Assembly: GCF_963169125.1 (NCBI RefSeq) | Contig: NC_084793.1 | Span: forward strand, 95,003,071 to 95,067,070 | DNA: 64,000 bases | From: Humulus lupulus | Taxonomy: Eukaryota; Streptophyta; Magnoliopsida; Rosales; Cannabaceae | Direction of reading: 5' to 3' | Shown here: positions 1 through 10,843 of the stretch, one piece after another | Numbering within the stretch: the stretch's first letter is position 1 | How the letters are laid out: each line of letters opens with the position of its first letter | Translations under genes and position numbers: made by a program | Notes under the pieces: model-generated | Seen by the model: the letters and a program-made list of their open reading frames with translations, nothing else | The model's database searches: none | What the model was told of the DNA's origin: nothing

Positions 1-1356
1 AGATTTCAAATCCCGATACATCTTCATGGTGTCTGGATGTAATGAATATGGAGTGGTATGAGACTCATCCAAAATTTCTTTCATAATACCAGCATCCATC
101 AGAACACATATCCGATCTTTATATCTCAACATATCCATATCAGAAATAGTAAAGTCCTTAGCGTTCATCTCTATGCTTCACCATTTGTGGATCACTCCTT
201 TGTGCTTATTTTATTCTTTCAAGAAGGGTATACTAAAGAGTTGTATTCACCAATTTATCAACCACGAACTCTAAACTAGCACTGGTCATTTCCTCAACTA
301 ACTTTTCTAAGATCAGTCTCGAACTATACACTTGGCCCAGACCTTTCCGGCTTAAGGCATCAACCACCATGTTAGCTTTCCTAAGATGATAAAGGATTTC
401 ACTGTCATAATCCTTCACCATCTCTAACCAAAATCTCTGCCTCATGTTCAAATCTTTTTGGGTAAATAAATACTCTAAACTCTTATGGTCAGTGTATATC
501 TCACACGTCTCCCCATATAAATAGTGTCGCCACACCTTAAGTGCAAATACCACTGCTGCCAACTCAAGGTCATGTGTAGGCTATCTCTGTTCATATTCTT
601 TCAGCTGTATCGAAGCATAAGCTATGGCTTTCCCAACTTGCATAAGGACACATATCCTAGTCCCTGTCACGACGCATCTCAATACACTACAAACTTCTCA
701 TTCTCAAATGACATACTAAGCACTTGTGCAGTAATCTATCTCTGCTTCAACTCTTCGAAACTTTATTCACATCTATCAGTCCACACAAACTTTAAGTTCT
801 TACACATCAACTCAATCAAAGGTATTACAATCTTTGAGAATCCCTCAACAAAACGCCGGTAATACCGTGCCAATCCAAGGAAACTTCTAACCTCTGAAGC
901 ATTCCTTAGCCTTGGCCAATCTTTTACCACTTCTATCTTAGCTGGATCAACCATAATCTCATTCTTACCCACAATGTGACCCATAAATTTTACTTGAGGA
1001 AGAAAGAACTCATACTTCAAGAACTTTGCATTAAAGTTATGTTCCCTCAGCCTCTGTAGTACCAAACAAAGATGTTCTTCGTGCTCCTCTTCCAACTCGT
1101 GCGAAAGGAGTCTTTTGAATATCTTCTTCCTTGATCCTTAGCTGGTGATAAACAGATCAGAGATTAATATTTCACAACACTTTCTTACCTTGCAATTGAT
1201 CAAACAAGTCGTCAATCCTTGACAATGGATCATTATTCTTGATAGTTATTTTATTCAATTCACAGTTGTCGATACACATCCACAAGCATCCATCTTTCTT
1301 CTTCACAAATAGTACCAGTGCACCCCATGGGGACAAACTTGGTCTGATAAACTCCA
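1..1356 (-). pseudogene. Element A pol remnant: RT C-terminal part, RNase H, start of integrase
   Basis: On the minus strand, RT motifs FIRPS, SPWGA and FVKKKDG lie at 1357-1172. RT continues at 1095-763 ([22 protein letters not shown]). RNase H follows at about 760-233 ([29 protein letters not shown]). Bases 1-110 encode the start of the integrase zinc-binding region. Between 1172 and 1095 the frame jumps from the palm (after the [16 protein letters not shown] stretch) straight to EEEHEEHL. The segment that should carry the catalytic FIDD motif is therefore missing, a deletion of roughly 170 bases. Frameshifts near 570-760 break RNase H. The product cannot be active. Confidence 0.85.
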
Positions 1357-3627
1357 TGTAGGACCCAAAATCACTAATATGGCTTAAGGGCCTTGACTAG
1401 TGTGTCACGAGGGCATAATTGGCTTATGTGTGAATTTATTGATTTAATGCATGATTACATGATAAGCATGCTTGTATGATTATATGAATGTAAATGTGAT
1501 TAAATGTTATATCTGTTAGAACCACATTATTATGTGGGTAGATTTGTAGCGTGCGACTTGAGGTGATCCAAGGGAGCTAGATAGCAGGAAAATTCACAAC
1601 GGGGCTTAATATTTGACTTTGGATAAGTCAGGGGTATTTTATGTATCAGGTAGTTATTTAGACTAACAGGTTATGGAAATAAATATATGGAGATATATTT
1701 GAGGTTAGGAAGTCTAGGCGAGAATATTGGGGAAATTTACTGTTTTTCCCTCAGGGACGTTTTCGGTACCCCGAGCCTCGGGATTGACTTAACCGGCTAG
1801 GATTAGATTAATTTAATAAAAAAAAAAGGAATAAAACACAAACCGAACTCAGCTCTTCTTCTCTCTTCTCTTCCTTCTTCTTTCACTTTCAAGAAACCAC
1901 AGAAAATCTAAGGGAAAATTCAACTCGTAATCTCTGTGATTGAGCTGAATTCATGAAGGTTTAGCTTAGTACTCAGCTAAGGGACACCCAACCAGGATCA
2001 AGGTAAGAATTGAGTTTATTTTTGGGAGTTAAAATTCTGAGTTTTGGCTGAATATTGAGGTGTTTATGGTTTTAATGTTTAATGATTGAATTAAGCTGAG
2101 AAGCTTGGATTTTAGCTCAGGAATTTGTCAAGGAAGTGGTTCAGCAGAAGAGGTAAGCTTCAATTCATAATTTAGATTCTAGTTTTGTATGACTGGTTTT
2201 GGTGTTTTGAGCTGTTGGGTTTCAGAAATCAAAAATGGAATTTTAGTAGGTTTTTGGGCTGGATTTCTGTTGGGTTATGTTGTTAGAGTCATGTTAAAAG
2301 TATTGTGATTAATGGGTTTTGAATTAGAGAGCTTTGGGATGGTTTTTGATGAGGTTTAGATGCTAGAAATGGTGAATTTTCTGGGCACGAAGGGAAGGGC
2401 CGCATCTCTGTTCTAGAGCGTTGAAGCCCAAGGATGCAAAGGAGCCAGGGAGGCTCGGCCAAAGGGCAGGGCCGCGACGCGTGTCTGCTCTCAGGGAGGG
2501 GCTTGGCTCTGTTTTAGCGGTGGGCCGCGGCTAGGCTTCAAGGGCCGCAGCCCTTAGGTACATTCTTGATCATTTGGGGATTTTAAGCACAGGAATCTGG
2601 TCTAGGGTGCTCGGGATCGATTTTTGCCACCGTGCTTCGTGGAATTCGATGTCCCGGAAGCTAGTTTTGTATCCGGAAACCCTTATTTGAATATTAATGA
2701 AATCCAATACCTTGGTTTTGACTAGGTGTTAGGCTAGGGCTCGAGAACGGATCGTGCTCGAGGAGCATCGCTCGTAATCAGTGAACGCAAAAACTAAAGG
2801 TAAGAAAATTGCACCTGGTTGTATATCTGTAATGGGACTAAGGGTTCCCTATTGTGTATGCTTGAGAGGATGGTATTATGCCATGTAAATAGTGAACCAA
2901 CGGCCTAAGAGTTCCAAGGGTTACACTAGCGCACAGGGCGCGGCTTGGCCACTGGTAGCCAAGGACAGCTTATTATGCACTGAGCTCGGTTTAAGCGGGC
3001 CAGAGTCAGTGGGGTAAACAGAGGGTGCGGCCTAAGTTGTCGGGCCTGACTATTATGTGATCTGACTATTATGAGACCTGAATGTTATTTATAGTTAGTT
3101 ACATCTTTGATTCTGAGTATGTGCTGAATGGTCAATGTGGAATATTTAATAATTGATCGTGCTTAAAGAATTGACTTTCTGTTATTGTTGTTTGTGTTGC
3201 ACATTATGTTTTCTTGCTGGGCCTTGGCTCACGGGTGCTACGTGTTGCAGGTAAAGGCAAGGGCAAGCGTGATCATCCCTAACCTGGAGAGGTCTGCGAG
3301 CTGAATGTACATGACCAGCTGCTCAGCTGCCATGGTTGAGGTTTAGGCAGGGACATGAGAACCAGAAATGTCTAGTTTGCCTTACTTTGGCTGATAGTTG
3401 TCTGTATTTTGGAGATTCTGTAAATTAACTTTTAAACCCTACTTCACTTAGGATCCCATGTATATAAAACTTTTTAATTATATAAAGTGAAACTTTTGAG
3501 ACCAAAACCTTTTTAAACCCTAGCCATATATGTTTAGTTACACGTTTTTAAATTAATGACTTGATTAGTAAGTCCTGCACCTTTATAAGTACACATTGTA
3601 GCGATCTTGGCTATCCAGGGCATTACA
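1357..3627 (+). repeat. Element B 5' LTR
   Basis: 2,271 bp, starting TGTAGGACCC (the 3' LTR has TGTAACGACCC) and ending CATTACA. It is about 95% alike to 8593-10843 in the stretch compared by eye (2805-3060 against 10021-10270). A block at about 2470-2530 differs by an indel from the 3' LTR. It contains four AGGTAAG/AGGTAAA donor-like sites (near 2001, 2150, 2798, 3250). Confidence 0.93.
3208..3262 (+). promoter_or_regulatory. Conserved LTR block with splice-site-like core (example in B)
   Basis: ttcttgctgggccttggctc, then acgggtgctacgtg(t/g)tgcag and gtaaaggcaaggg, is the best-conserved block across the LTRs: B 3208-3262 and 10427-10481, F 36911-36966, J 56206-56260 and 62901-62955, and in reverse A 13532-13585, E 29717-29770, H 49376-49429 and 49716-49772. 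Its core TGCAG/GTAAAG fits both a 3' and a 5' splice site. A second conserved donor-like GGTAAGAAAACTGCACC lies upstream (for example 2798, 10013, 36349, 55288, 61992). Confidence 0.6.
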
Positions 3628-3630
3628 ACT

Positions 3631-3642
3631 TGGTATCAGAGC
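3631..3642 (+). other. Element B primer binding site
   Basis: TGGTATCAGAGC, complementary to the 3' end of plant initiator tRNA-Met, starts three bases after the LTR end. This is the standard minus-strand primer site of plant gypsy chromoviruses. Confidence 0.95.
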
Positions 3643-4029
3643 GTCCTAGGTTTAAGGGTTCCTGAAGACTGGTTGGAATGAGTTATGAATGTTGTTGTTT
3701 ATTGGATTAATAGGAAGCATGAGATACTGATAGGGCCTGGCCCTTGACTGCTGTGTGGAAATATTAAGGCTTGCTTATTAGCATCGCTGTGCATGTAAAT
3801 GAATATTTGAATGATTAACTATATATTATCCATGGATGAATGCTTTTTTCTTAGCTGTGGTGTGATAATGTTGGGGCATGCTTATTAGCAGCCGGTGCAT
3901 GTGGATGGATGCCTATATTTTGAATGTTTGTGATTGGTTATGTTCCTTTGATGTACTTTGGGGAAAGCTTTTACCCTGTCATCATGGACTGACTGCCGAG
4001 TCGTTGATTGCAGATTGACTTGGATAACT

Positions 4030-5501
4030 ATGCATCCAAGAAAATCTACACGACTAGCCAGGACTAGGGGTGATGATCAGGGCCAGATTCCTCTGCCAGT
4101 CCCTGAGAACTGGCAGCAACTCATGGCAGATATGCAGGCTCGATTACAGAGCCAGGATGAACAGATTCGCTTACTGCGACAGCAGGTTCCATCAGGGAGT
4201 GCTTCCCCTATTGTACCACCTGCAGTGGTGCCGGTTGTACAGTCTGGGGAGGTTGGGAACAGGTGGGAGCCGTTATATGAGCGGTTCAGGAAGCGGCAAC
4301 CTCCAATCTTTGAAGGTGGACCAGACCCACTGAAGGCTGAGCAGTGGCTGACTATGATTACGACTATTCTGGATTTCATGAGAGTAGAGGGTCATGATAG
4401 AGTGGCTTGTGCCACTTATATGTTGAGAAAGGATGCCCGCATCTGGTGGGAAGTGGCATCGCAAACCAGGGATGTGACTGCTTTGAGTTGGGAAGGCTCC
4501 AGAGACTTATTCAGCCATAAATATTATAATGTTGCTGTCAGGGCAGCAAAAGTTAATGAGTTTGTGGGTTTGGTGCAGGGCAATATGACTGGTACTGAGT
4601 ATGCCCTAAAATTTGACAAGCTTGTGAAGTTTGCACCAGATCTTGTGCCTACTGATGCTGCTAGACAAGATAGATTTATCAGGGGGCTTAATGCTATGAT
4701 AGCCCGGGATGTCAGGATTACAACGGTACTTGGAGGAACAACTTATGCCCAGGCCGTTGAGAAGGCTCTTACCACTGAGGAAGCGGAGAACAAGATTTGG
4801 AGGGAAAGTGCGGTGGGGTGCGGGGCCGCAGAGTGGTGCCTCCTTATTCAGGGACAGGCAGGGGCGGAGGCCCCATTGACTTCAAGAGAAAGACTCCTGA
4901 CACTTTGACTACTGCTGGTCCTGACAGGAGGGGTCGGGGTGATCAGGGTGGCCGTCAGGGTGGCGGCGAGGCATGGCGGACTTATCCAGAGTGCCTGAGG
5001 TGTAGAAGGCGTCATCTGGGCGAATGTCAGGCCAAAGCTTGTTTTGTGTGCGAAACAGTGGGGCATCTCAGGAAAGACTGCCCAACAGTGAAGAAAGGTG
5101 AAGCAGGGAAAGTGGATAGCTTGACTCCAGCTCGAGTATTCACTTTGACGCAGGCAGAGGCCGAGGCTAGTCCCTCGGTAGTGACAGGTCATCTTTCTAG
5201 TGCTGGCTCTCCTTTTACTGTATTCATTGATTCTGGTGCTACACATTCCTTTGTTTCTAGTAAAGTGATTGATAGATTGTGTAGACCTAGTGAATATCGG
5301 ACTGCGGGGTTTGGGACTTTATTTTCTACAGGGGAACTGGTAATTTCTAGGAGATGTATTAGGGCACTGTCAATGATGGTTGATAGTAGGGAACTTTCGG
5401 TGGATTTGATTAAGTTAGACATGGAGGATTTTGACATGATTCTGGGGATGGATTGGTTGGTTAGATATGGTGCTACTATTGACTGCAGAAGAAGATGGTG
5501 A
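4030..5501 (+). pseudogene. Element B gag and protease (frameshifted)
   Basis: Gag probably starts at 4030 (MHPRKSTRLART) rather than the in-frame ATG at 3958, because the same start motif is seen in elements A and J. Capsid motifs are RWEPLYERFRKRQPPIFEGG, AEQWLTMI, WWEVASQTRDV and RFIRGL. Near 4797 the frame shifts from frame 1 to frame 3. It then continues with a CCHC zinc knuckle CFVCETVGHLRKDC (C-x2-C-x4-H-x4-C, complete) and an aspartic protease with FIDSGATHSFVSS (active-site DSGA) and ILGMDWL. A second frame change lies near 5490. Apart from the frame changes the domains look complete, so decay is moderate. Confidence 0.88.
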
Positions 5502-8500
5502 CTTTTGAGCCTGAGGGCGAGGATCCTTTTGTCTTTGCAGGGGCGGTATGTGGACCCCGCATACCCATGATTTTAGCATTGAGAGCCAAAGACTTGTTGC
5601 ACGAAGGATGCATAGGTTTTCTGGCCAGTGTAGTGGATACCACTAGAGTTATGTCGGCAGGGCCGGGAGAGACCAAATTGGTGTGTGAGTTTTGGAGGTA
5701 TTTCTTGAGGATCTACCAGGGTTGCTGCCGCGCAGGGAGATCCAATTTGAGATTGAGTTAGCACGTGGGATAGAACCAGCATCAAGGACACCATACAGAA
5801 TGGCACCAGCTGAGTTGAAGGAATTAAAGATACAGTTGCAGGAGCTTCTGGATTTAGAATTCATTAGACCTAGTTACTCACCATGGGGCGCTCCAGTGTT
5901 ATTTGTTAAGAAGAAGGACGAGACGTTGAGGATGTGTATAGACTACTGAGAATTAAACAAATTGACCGTAAAGAATAAGTACCATCTGCCAAGGATTGAT
6001 GGCTTGTTCGATCAGCTGCAAGGAAAGATGGTGTTCTCAAAGATTGATCTATGATTTGGTTATCACTAGTTGAGGATCAAAGATGAGGATATACCAAAGA
6101 CAGCCTTTCGGACGCGATATGGGCACTATGAGTTCTTGGTCATGTCTTTTGGTTTGACCAATGCCCCAGCAGCTTTTATGGATTTGATGAATAGGGTGTT
6201 CAAGGACTTCTTGGATCTGTTTGTCATTGTCTTCATCGACAACATTCTAGTATACTCCAGTTCAGAGACAGAGCAGGAGCAACATCTTCGACAGGTTTTA
6301 CAGAGGTTAAGGGAGCATCAGTTGTACGCCAAGTTTAAGAAGTGTGAATTTTTGTTGCCAGAGGTGACTTTTCTTGGGCATATAGTTGGAGCAGAAGGGA
6401 ATAAGGTGGATCCGTCCAAGGTAGAAGCAGTAAGAGATTAGCCGAGGCCAAAGAATGCCTCGGAGGTGCGGAGTTTCCTTGGGTTGGCAGGTTATTATCG
6501 TCGGTTTGTAGAAGGATTCTCAAAGATCGCTTCACCAATGACAGAGTTGACAAGGAAGAATCAGAAGTTTGTTTGGTCAGAGAAGTGTGAGAACAGTTTC
6601 CAAGAGTTGAAGCGACGAGTTATTTCTGCACTTGTGCTGAGTCTTCCTTCGGAGGAAGGAAAGTTTGTGGTTTACTGTGATGCATCGAGGATGGGTTTAG
6701 GGTGTGTACTGATGAAGAATGAGAAAGTTATAGCCTATGCATCGCAGCAGCTGAAGGAATATGAACAACGGTATCCTACTCATGATTTGGAGCTGGCGAC
6801 AGTGGTATTCGCCCTGAAGGTTTGGCGGCATTATTTGTATGGGGAGAAGTGAGAGATATACACTGACCACAAGAGTTTGAAATATTTCTTCACTCAAAAG
6901 GATCTGAACATGAGACAGAGGCGTTGGTTGGAGCTGGTTAAGGATTATGATTGCGATATCCTTTACCATCCAGGGAAGGTCAATGTGGTGGCAGATGCAT
7001 TGAGCCGGAGGGGCCCAAGACAATTGTTTAGTTCCACCCAGATCTCAAGGTAGTTAGCAGATGAAATGACCAGAGCAAGGATAGAATTGGTGGTGGGCCA
7101 GTTAGCTAATATTACCTTGCAATCGACCTTGCTAGAGAGGATTAAGGAGGGACAATTGGTGGATGCGCAGTTGCAGGAAGTTAGGCAACATGTTTTAGCA
7201 GGGACAACTAAGGATTATTCCGTCTCTGAAACTGGTATACTTCGATAACAGGGGCGGATTTGTGTTCCAGCAGATGAGAGGATCAGACGAGAGATACTGG
7301 ATGAGTCTCACACTACGCCATACTCGCTTCATCCGGGTACCACGAAGATGTATCAGGACCTACGGACATTATACTGGTGGCCCAGAATGAAGAAGGATGT
7401 GGTAGAGTATGTGTCTAGGTGTTTGACATGTCAGCAGGTAAAGGCTGAGCATCAGCGACTAGCGGGATTGCTTCAGACTTTGGATATCCCATAATGGAAG
7501 TGGGAGGACATCACGATGGATTTTGTGGGAGGATTACCCAGGACAGTGGGACTTTGTGATTCAGTGTGGGTGATAGTAGACAGATACACCAAGTCAGTGC
7601 ATTTTCTGCCAGTGAAATCGACCTATACAGTGGAACAGTATGCAGACTTGTATGTGAGGGAGATAGTTCGTCTCCATGGGGTTCCAAAGTCTATTGTGTC
7701 TGATCGAGATCCTATATTTACCTCTAAGTTTTGGGAAGCTCTGCAGAGAGCTATGGGGACCCAGCTGAAGTTTAGCACAGCTTTTCATCCTCAGACTGAT
7801 GGACAGTCTGAGAGGACGATTCAGGTGTTAGAGGACATGCTTAGAGCGTGTGTGATTGATTTCGAGGGGTTGTGGAGTAGGTATCTACCATTGATTGAGT
7901 TCTCATATAACAACAGTTACCAATCCACGATTGTAGTGGCTCCTTACGAAATGTTATATGGAAGGAAGTGCAGATCACCCATTCATTGGGATGAGATGGG
8001 TGAGAGAAGGTATTTAGGGCCAGACATGGTTCAGAAGACCAATGAAGCTATTGAGAAGATTCGAGCAAGAATGCTTGCTTCGCAGAATAGACAGAAAAGC
8101 TACGCTGATCCTAAGCGTAGGAATGTGGAGTTCTAGGTTGGGGACCACGTGTTTATGCGAGTTTCACCATTGAGAGGGGTGAGGATATTTGGGGTAAAGG
8201 GCAAGCTGAGCCCTCGGTTTGTTGGACCTTTCGAGATCTTGGAGAGGATTGGATAGGTGGCTTATAGGTTGGCCTTGCCACCGTCACTGCCAGGAGTTCA
8301 TAATGTATTCCATGTCTCCATGTTGCGGAAGTATGTTTCAGATATAACACATGTGCTGAAGTATGAGGATTTGGAGTTACAGACAGATTTGTCTTATGAA
8401 GAGCGACCAGTTCAGATTTTGGACCGGAAGGACAAAGTTTTACGGAATAAGACAATTCCGTTAGTTAAAGTGTTGTGGAGAAATAGCAAGGTTGAGGAGG

Positions 8501-8556
8501 CGACCTGGGAGTTAGAGACAGCGATACGAGATTAGTATCCCGAGTTATTCAGGTAA
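5495..8556 (+). pseudogene. Element B pol: RT, RNase H, integrase, chromodomain-like tail (stops)
   Basis: Linker GPRIPMILALRAKDLL is in frame 2 (5495-5700). RT continues in frame 1 from about 5692: [37 protein letters not shown], and FIDN at 6232-6243 where the catalytic motif is normally FIDD. RNase H has [12 protein letters not shown] and DALSRR. Integrase has H2C2 residues around 7290-7440 (CLTCQQ), then MDFVGGLP, VDRYTKSVHFLPV and DGQSERTIQVLEDMLRAC. The tail is PGVHNVFHVSMLRKYV followed by a chromodomain-like segment. In-frame stops lie at 5947, 6052, 6067, 6439, 6850, 7051, 7246, 7492, 8134, 8254 and 8533. The expected terminator is TAA at 8554. Most stops look like C-to-T or G-to-A changes. 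Confidence 0.92.
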
Positions 8557-8578
8557 ATTTCGAGGACGAAATTCTCAG

Positions 8579-8592
8579 TAGGAGGGGATAGT
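8579..8592 (+). other. Element B polypurine tract
   Basis: A purine-rich AGGAGGGGATAG stretch directly before the 3' LTR. It is the plus-strand primer site expected in LTR retrotransposons, and an equivalent tract occurs before the 3' LTR of element J at 60638-60651. Confidence 0.88.
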
Positions 8593-10843
8593 TGTAACGA
8601 CCCAAAATCACTAATATGGCTTAAGGGCCTTGACTAGTGTGTCAAGAGGGCATAATTGGCTTATGTGTGAATTTATTGATTTAATGCATGATTACATGAT
8701 AAGCATGCTTGTATGATTATATGAATGTAAATGTGATTAAATGTTATATCTCTGAGAACCACATTATTATGTGGGTAGATTTGTAGTGTGCGACTTGAGG
8801 CGATCCAAGGGAGCTAGATAGTAGGAAAAGTCACAACGGGGCTTAATATTTGACTTTGGATAAGTCAGGGGTATTTTAGGTATCGGGTTGTTATTTAGAC
8901 TAACAGGTTATGGAAATAAATATATGGAGATATATTTGAGGTTAGGAAGTCTAGGCGAGAATATTGGGGAAATTTGCCGTTTTGCCCTCAGGGACGTTTC
9001 CAGTACCCCGTGCCTCGGGATTGACTTAACCGGCTAGGATGAGATTAAGTTAATAAAAAAAAAAGGGGAATAAAACACAAAACGACCTCAGCTCTTCTTC
9101 TCTCTTCTCTTCCTTCTTGTTTCACTTTCAAGAAACCACAGAAAATCTAAGGGAAAATTCAACTCGAAATCTCTGTGATTGAGCAGAATTCATGAAGGTT
9201 TAGCTTAGTACTCAGCTAAGGGACACCCAACCAGGATCAAGGTAAGAATTGAGTTTGTTTTTGGGAGTTAAAATTCTGAGTTTTGGCTGAATATTGAGGT
9301 GTTTATGGTTTTAATGTTTAATGATTGAATTAAGCTGAGAAGCTTGGATTTTAGCTCAGGAATTTGTCAAGGAAGTGGTTCAGCAGAAGAGGTAAGCTTC
9401 AATTCGTAATTTAGAGGTTTAAATTCTAGTTTTGCATGACTGGTTTTGGTGTTTTGAGCTATTGGGTTTCAGAAATCAAAAATGGAATTTTAGTAGGTTT
9501 TTGGGCTGGATTTCTGTTGGGTTATGTTGTTAGAGTCATGTTAAAAGTCTTGTGATTAATGGGTTTTGAATTAGGGAGCTTTGGGATGGTTTTGGATGAG
9601 GTTTAGATGCTAGAAATGGTGAATTTTCTGGGCATGAAGGGAAGGGCCGCGACTCTGTTCTAGAGCGCTGCAGCCCTAGGATGCAAAGGAGCCAGGGAGG
9701 CTCGACCAAAGGGAAGCGCCGCGACGCCCAAGGGCAGGGCCACGGCTAGGCTTCAAGGGCCGCAGCCCTTAGGTACATTCTCAATCATTTGGGGATTTTA
9801 AGCACGGGAATCTGGTCTAGGGTGCTCGGGATCGATTTTTGCCACCATGCTTGGTGGAATTCGATGTCCCTGAAGCAAGTTTTGTATCCGGAAACCCTTA
9901 TTTGAATATTAATGAAATCCAATACCTTGGTTGTGACTAGGTGTTAAGGCTAGGGCTCGAGAACAGATCGTTCTCGAGGAGCGTCGCTCGTAATCAGTGA
10001 ACGCAGAAACTAAAGGTAAGAAAACTACACCTGGTTTTATATCTGTAATGGGACTAAGGGTTCCCTATTGTGTATGCTTGAGAGGATGGTATTATGCCAT
10101 GTAAATATTGAACCAACGACCTAAGAGTGCCAAGGGTTACACTAGCGCACAGGGCGCGGCTTGGCCACTGGTAGCTGAGGACAACTTATTATGCACTGAG
10201 CTCGGTTTAAGCGGGCCAGAGTCAGTGGGGTAAACAGAGGGTGCAACCTAAGTTGTCAACTCTGACTATTATGTGATCTGACTATTATGAGACCTGAATG
10301 TTATTTGTAATTAGCTGCATCTTTGATTCTGAGTATGTGCTGAATGGTCAATGTGGAATATTTGATAATTGATCGTGCTTAAAGAATTGACTTTCTGTTA
10401 TTGTTGTTTGTGTTGCACATTATGTTTTCTTGTTGGGCCTTGGCTCACGGGTGCTACGTGGTGCAGGTAAAGGCAAGGGCAAGCTTGATCAGCCCTGACT
10501 TGGAGAGCTCTGCGAGCTGAATGTACATGACCAGCTGCTCAGCCGCCACGGTTGAGGTTTAGGCAGGGACGTGAGAACCATAAATGTCTATTTTGCCTTG
10601 TTTTGGCTGATAGTTGTCTGTATTTTGGAGATTCTGTAAATTAACTTTTAAACCCTACTTCACTTGGGATCCCATGTATATAAAACTGTTTAATTATATA
10701 AAGTGAAACTTTTGAGACCAAAACCTTTTTAAACCCTAGCCATATATGTTTAGTGACACGTTTTTAAATTAATGACTTGATTAGCAAGTTCTGCACCTTT
10801 ATAAGTACACAATGTAGTGGTCTTGGCTATCCAGGGTGTTACA
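8593..10843 (+). repeat. Element B 3' LTR
   Basis: 2,251 bp, TGTAACGACCC to GGGTGTTACA, matching the 5' LTR at 1357-3627. It is followed by cccca, the partner of the left target duplication. Confidence 0.95.

Larger units (their letters stand above)
1357..10843 (+). mobile_element. Element B: Tekay/Del-like Ty3/gypsy chromovirus with both LTRs, inserted in A
   Basis: A 9.49-kb element with a 5' LTR (1357-3627), PBS, gag-protease-RT-RNase H-integrase-chromodomain-like tail, polypurine tract and 3' LTR (8593-10843). The 5-bp target duplication is ctcca (1352-1356) and cccca (10844-10848), with one mismatch. Removing B restores A's RT reading frame. Order RT-RNase H-integrase marks Ty3/gypsy. 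The C-terminal VQILDRKDKVLRNK and EEATWELE motifs after integrase resemble a chromodomain, which with LTRs above 2 kb fits the Tekay/Del clade. At least ten in-frame stops and three frame changes make it defective. Confidence 0.93.

Noticed and set aside
4070..4464. Several open frames overlapping B's gag in other frames
   Set aside because: They are shadows of the gag frame, which has clear capsid motifs.
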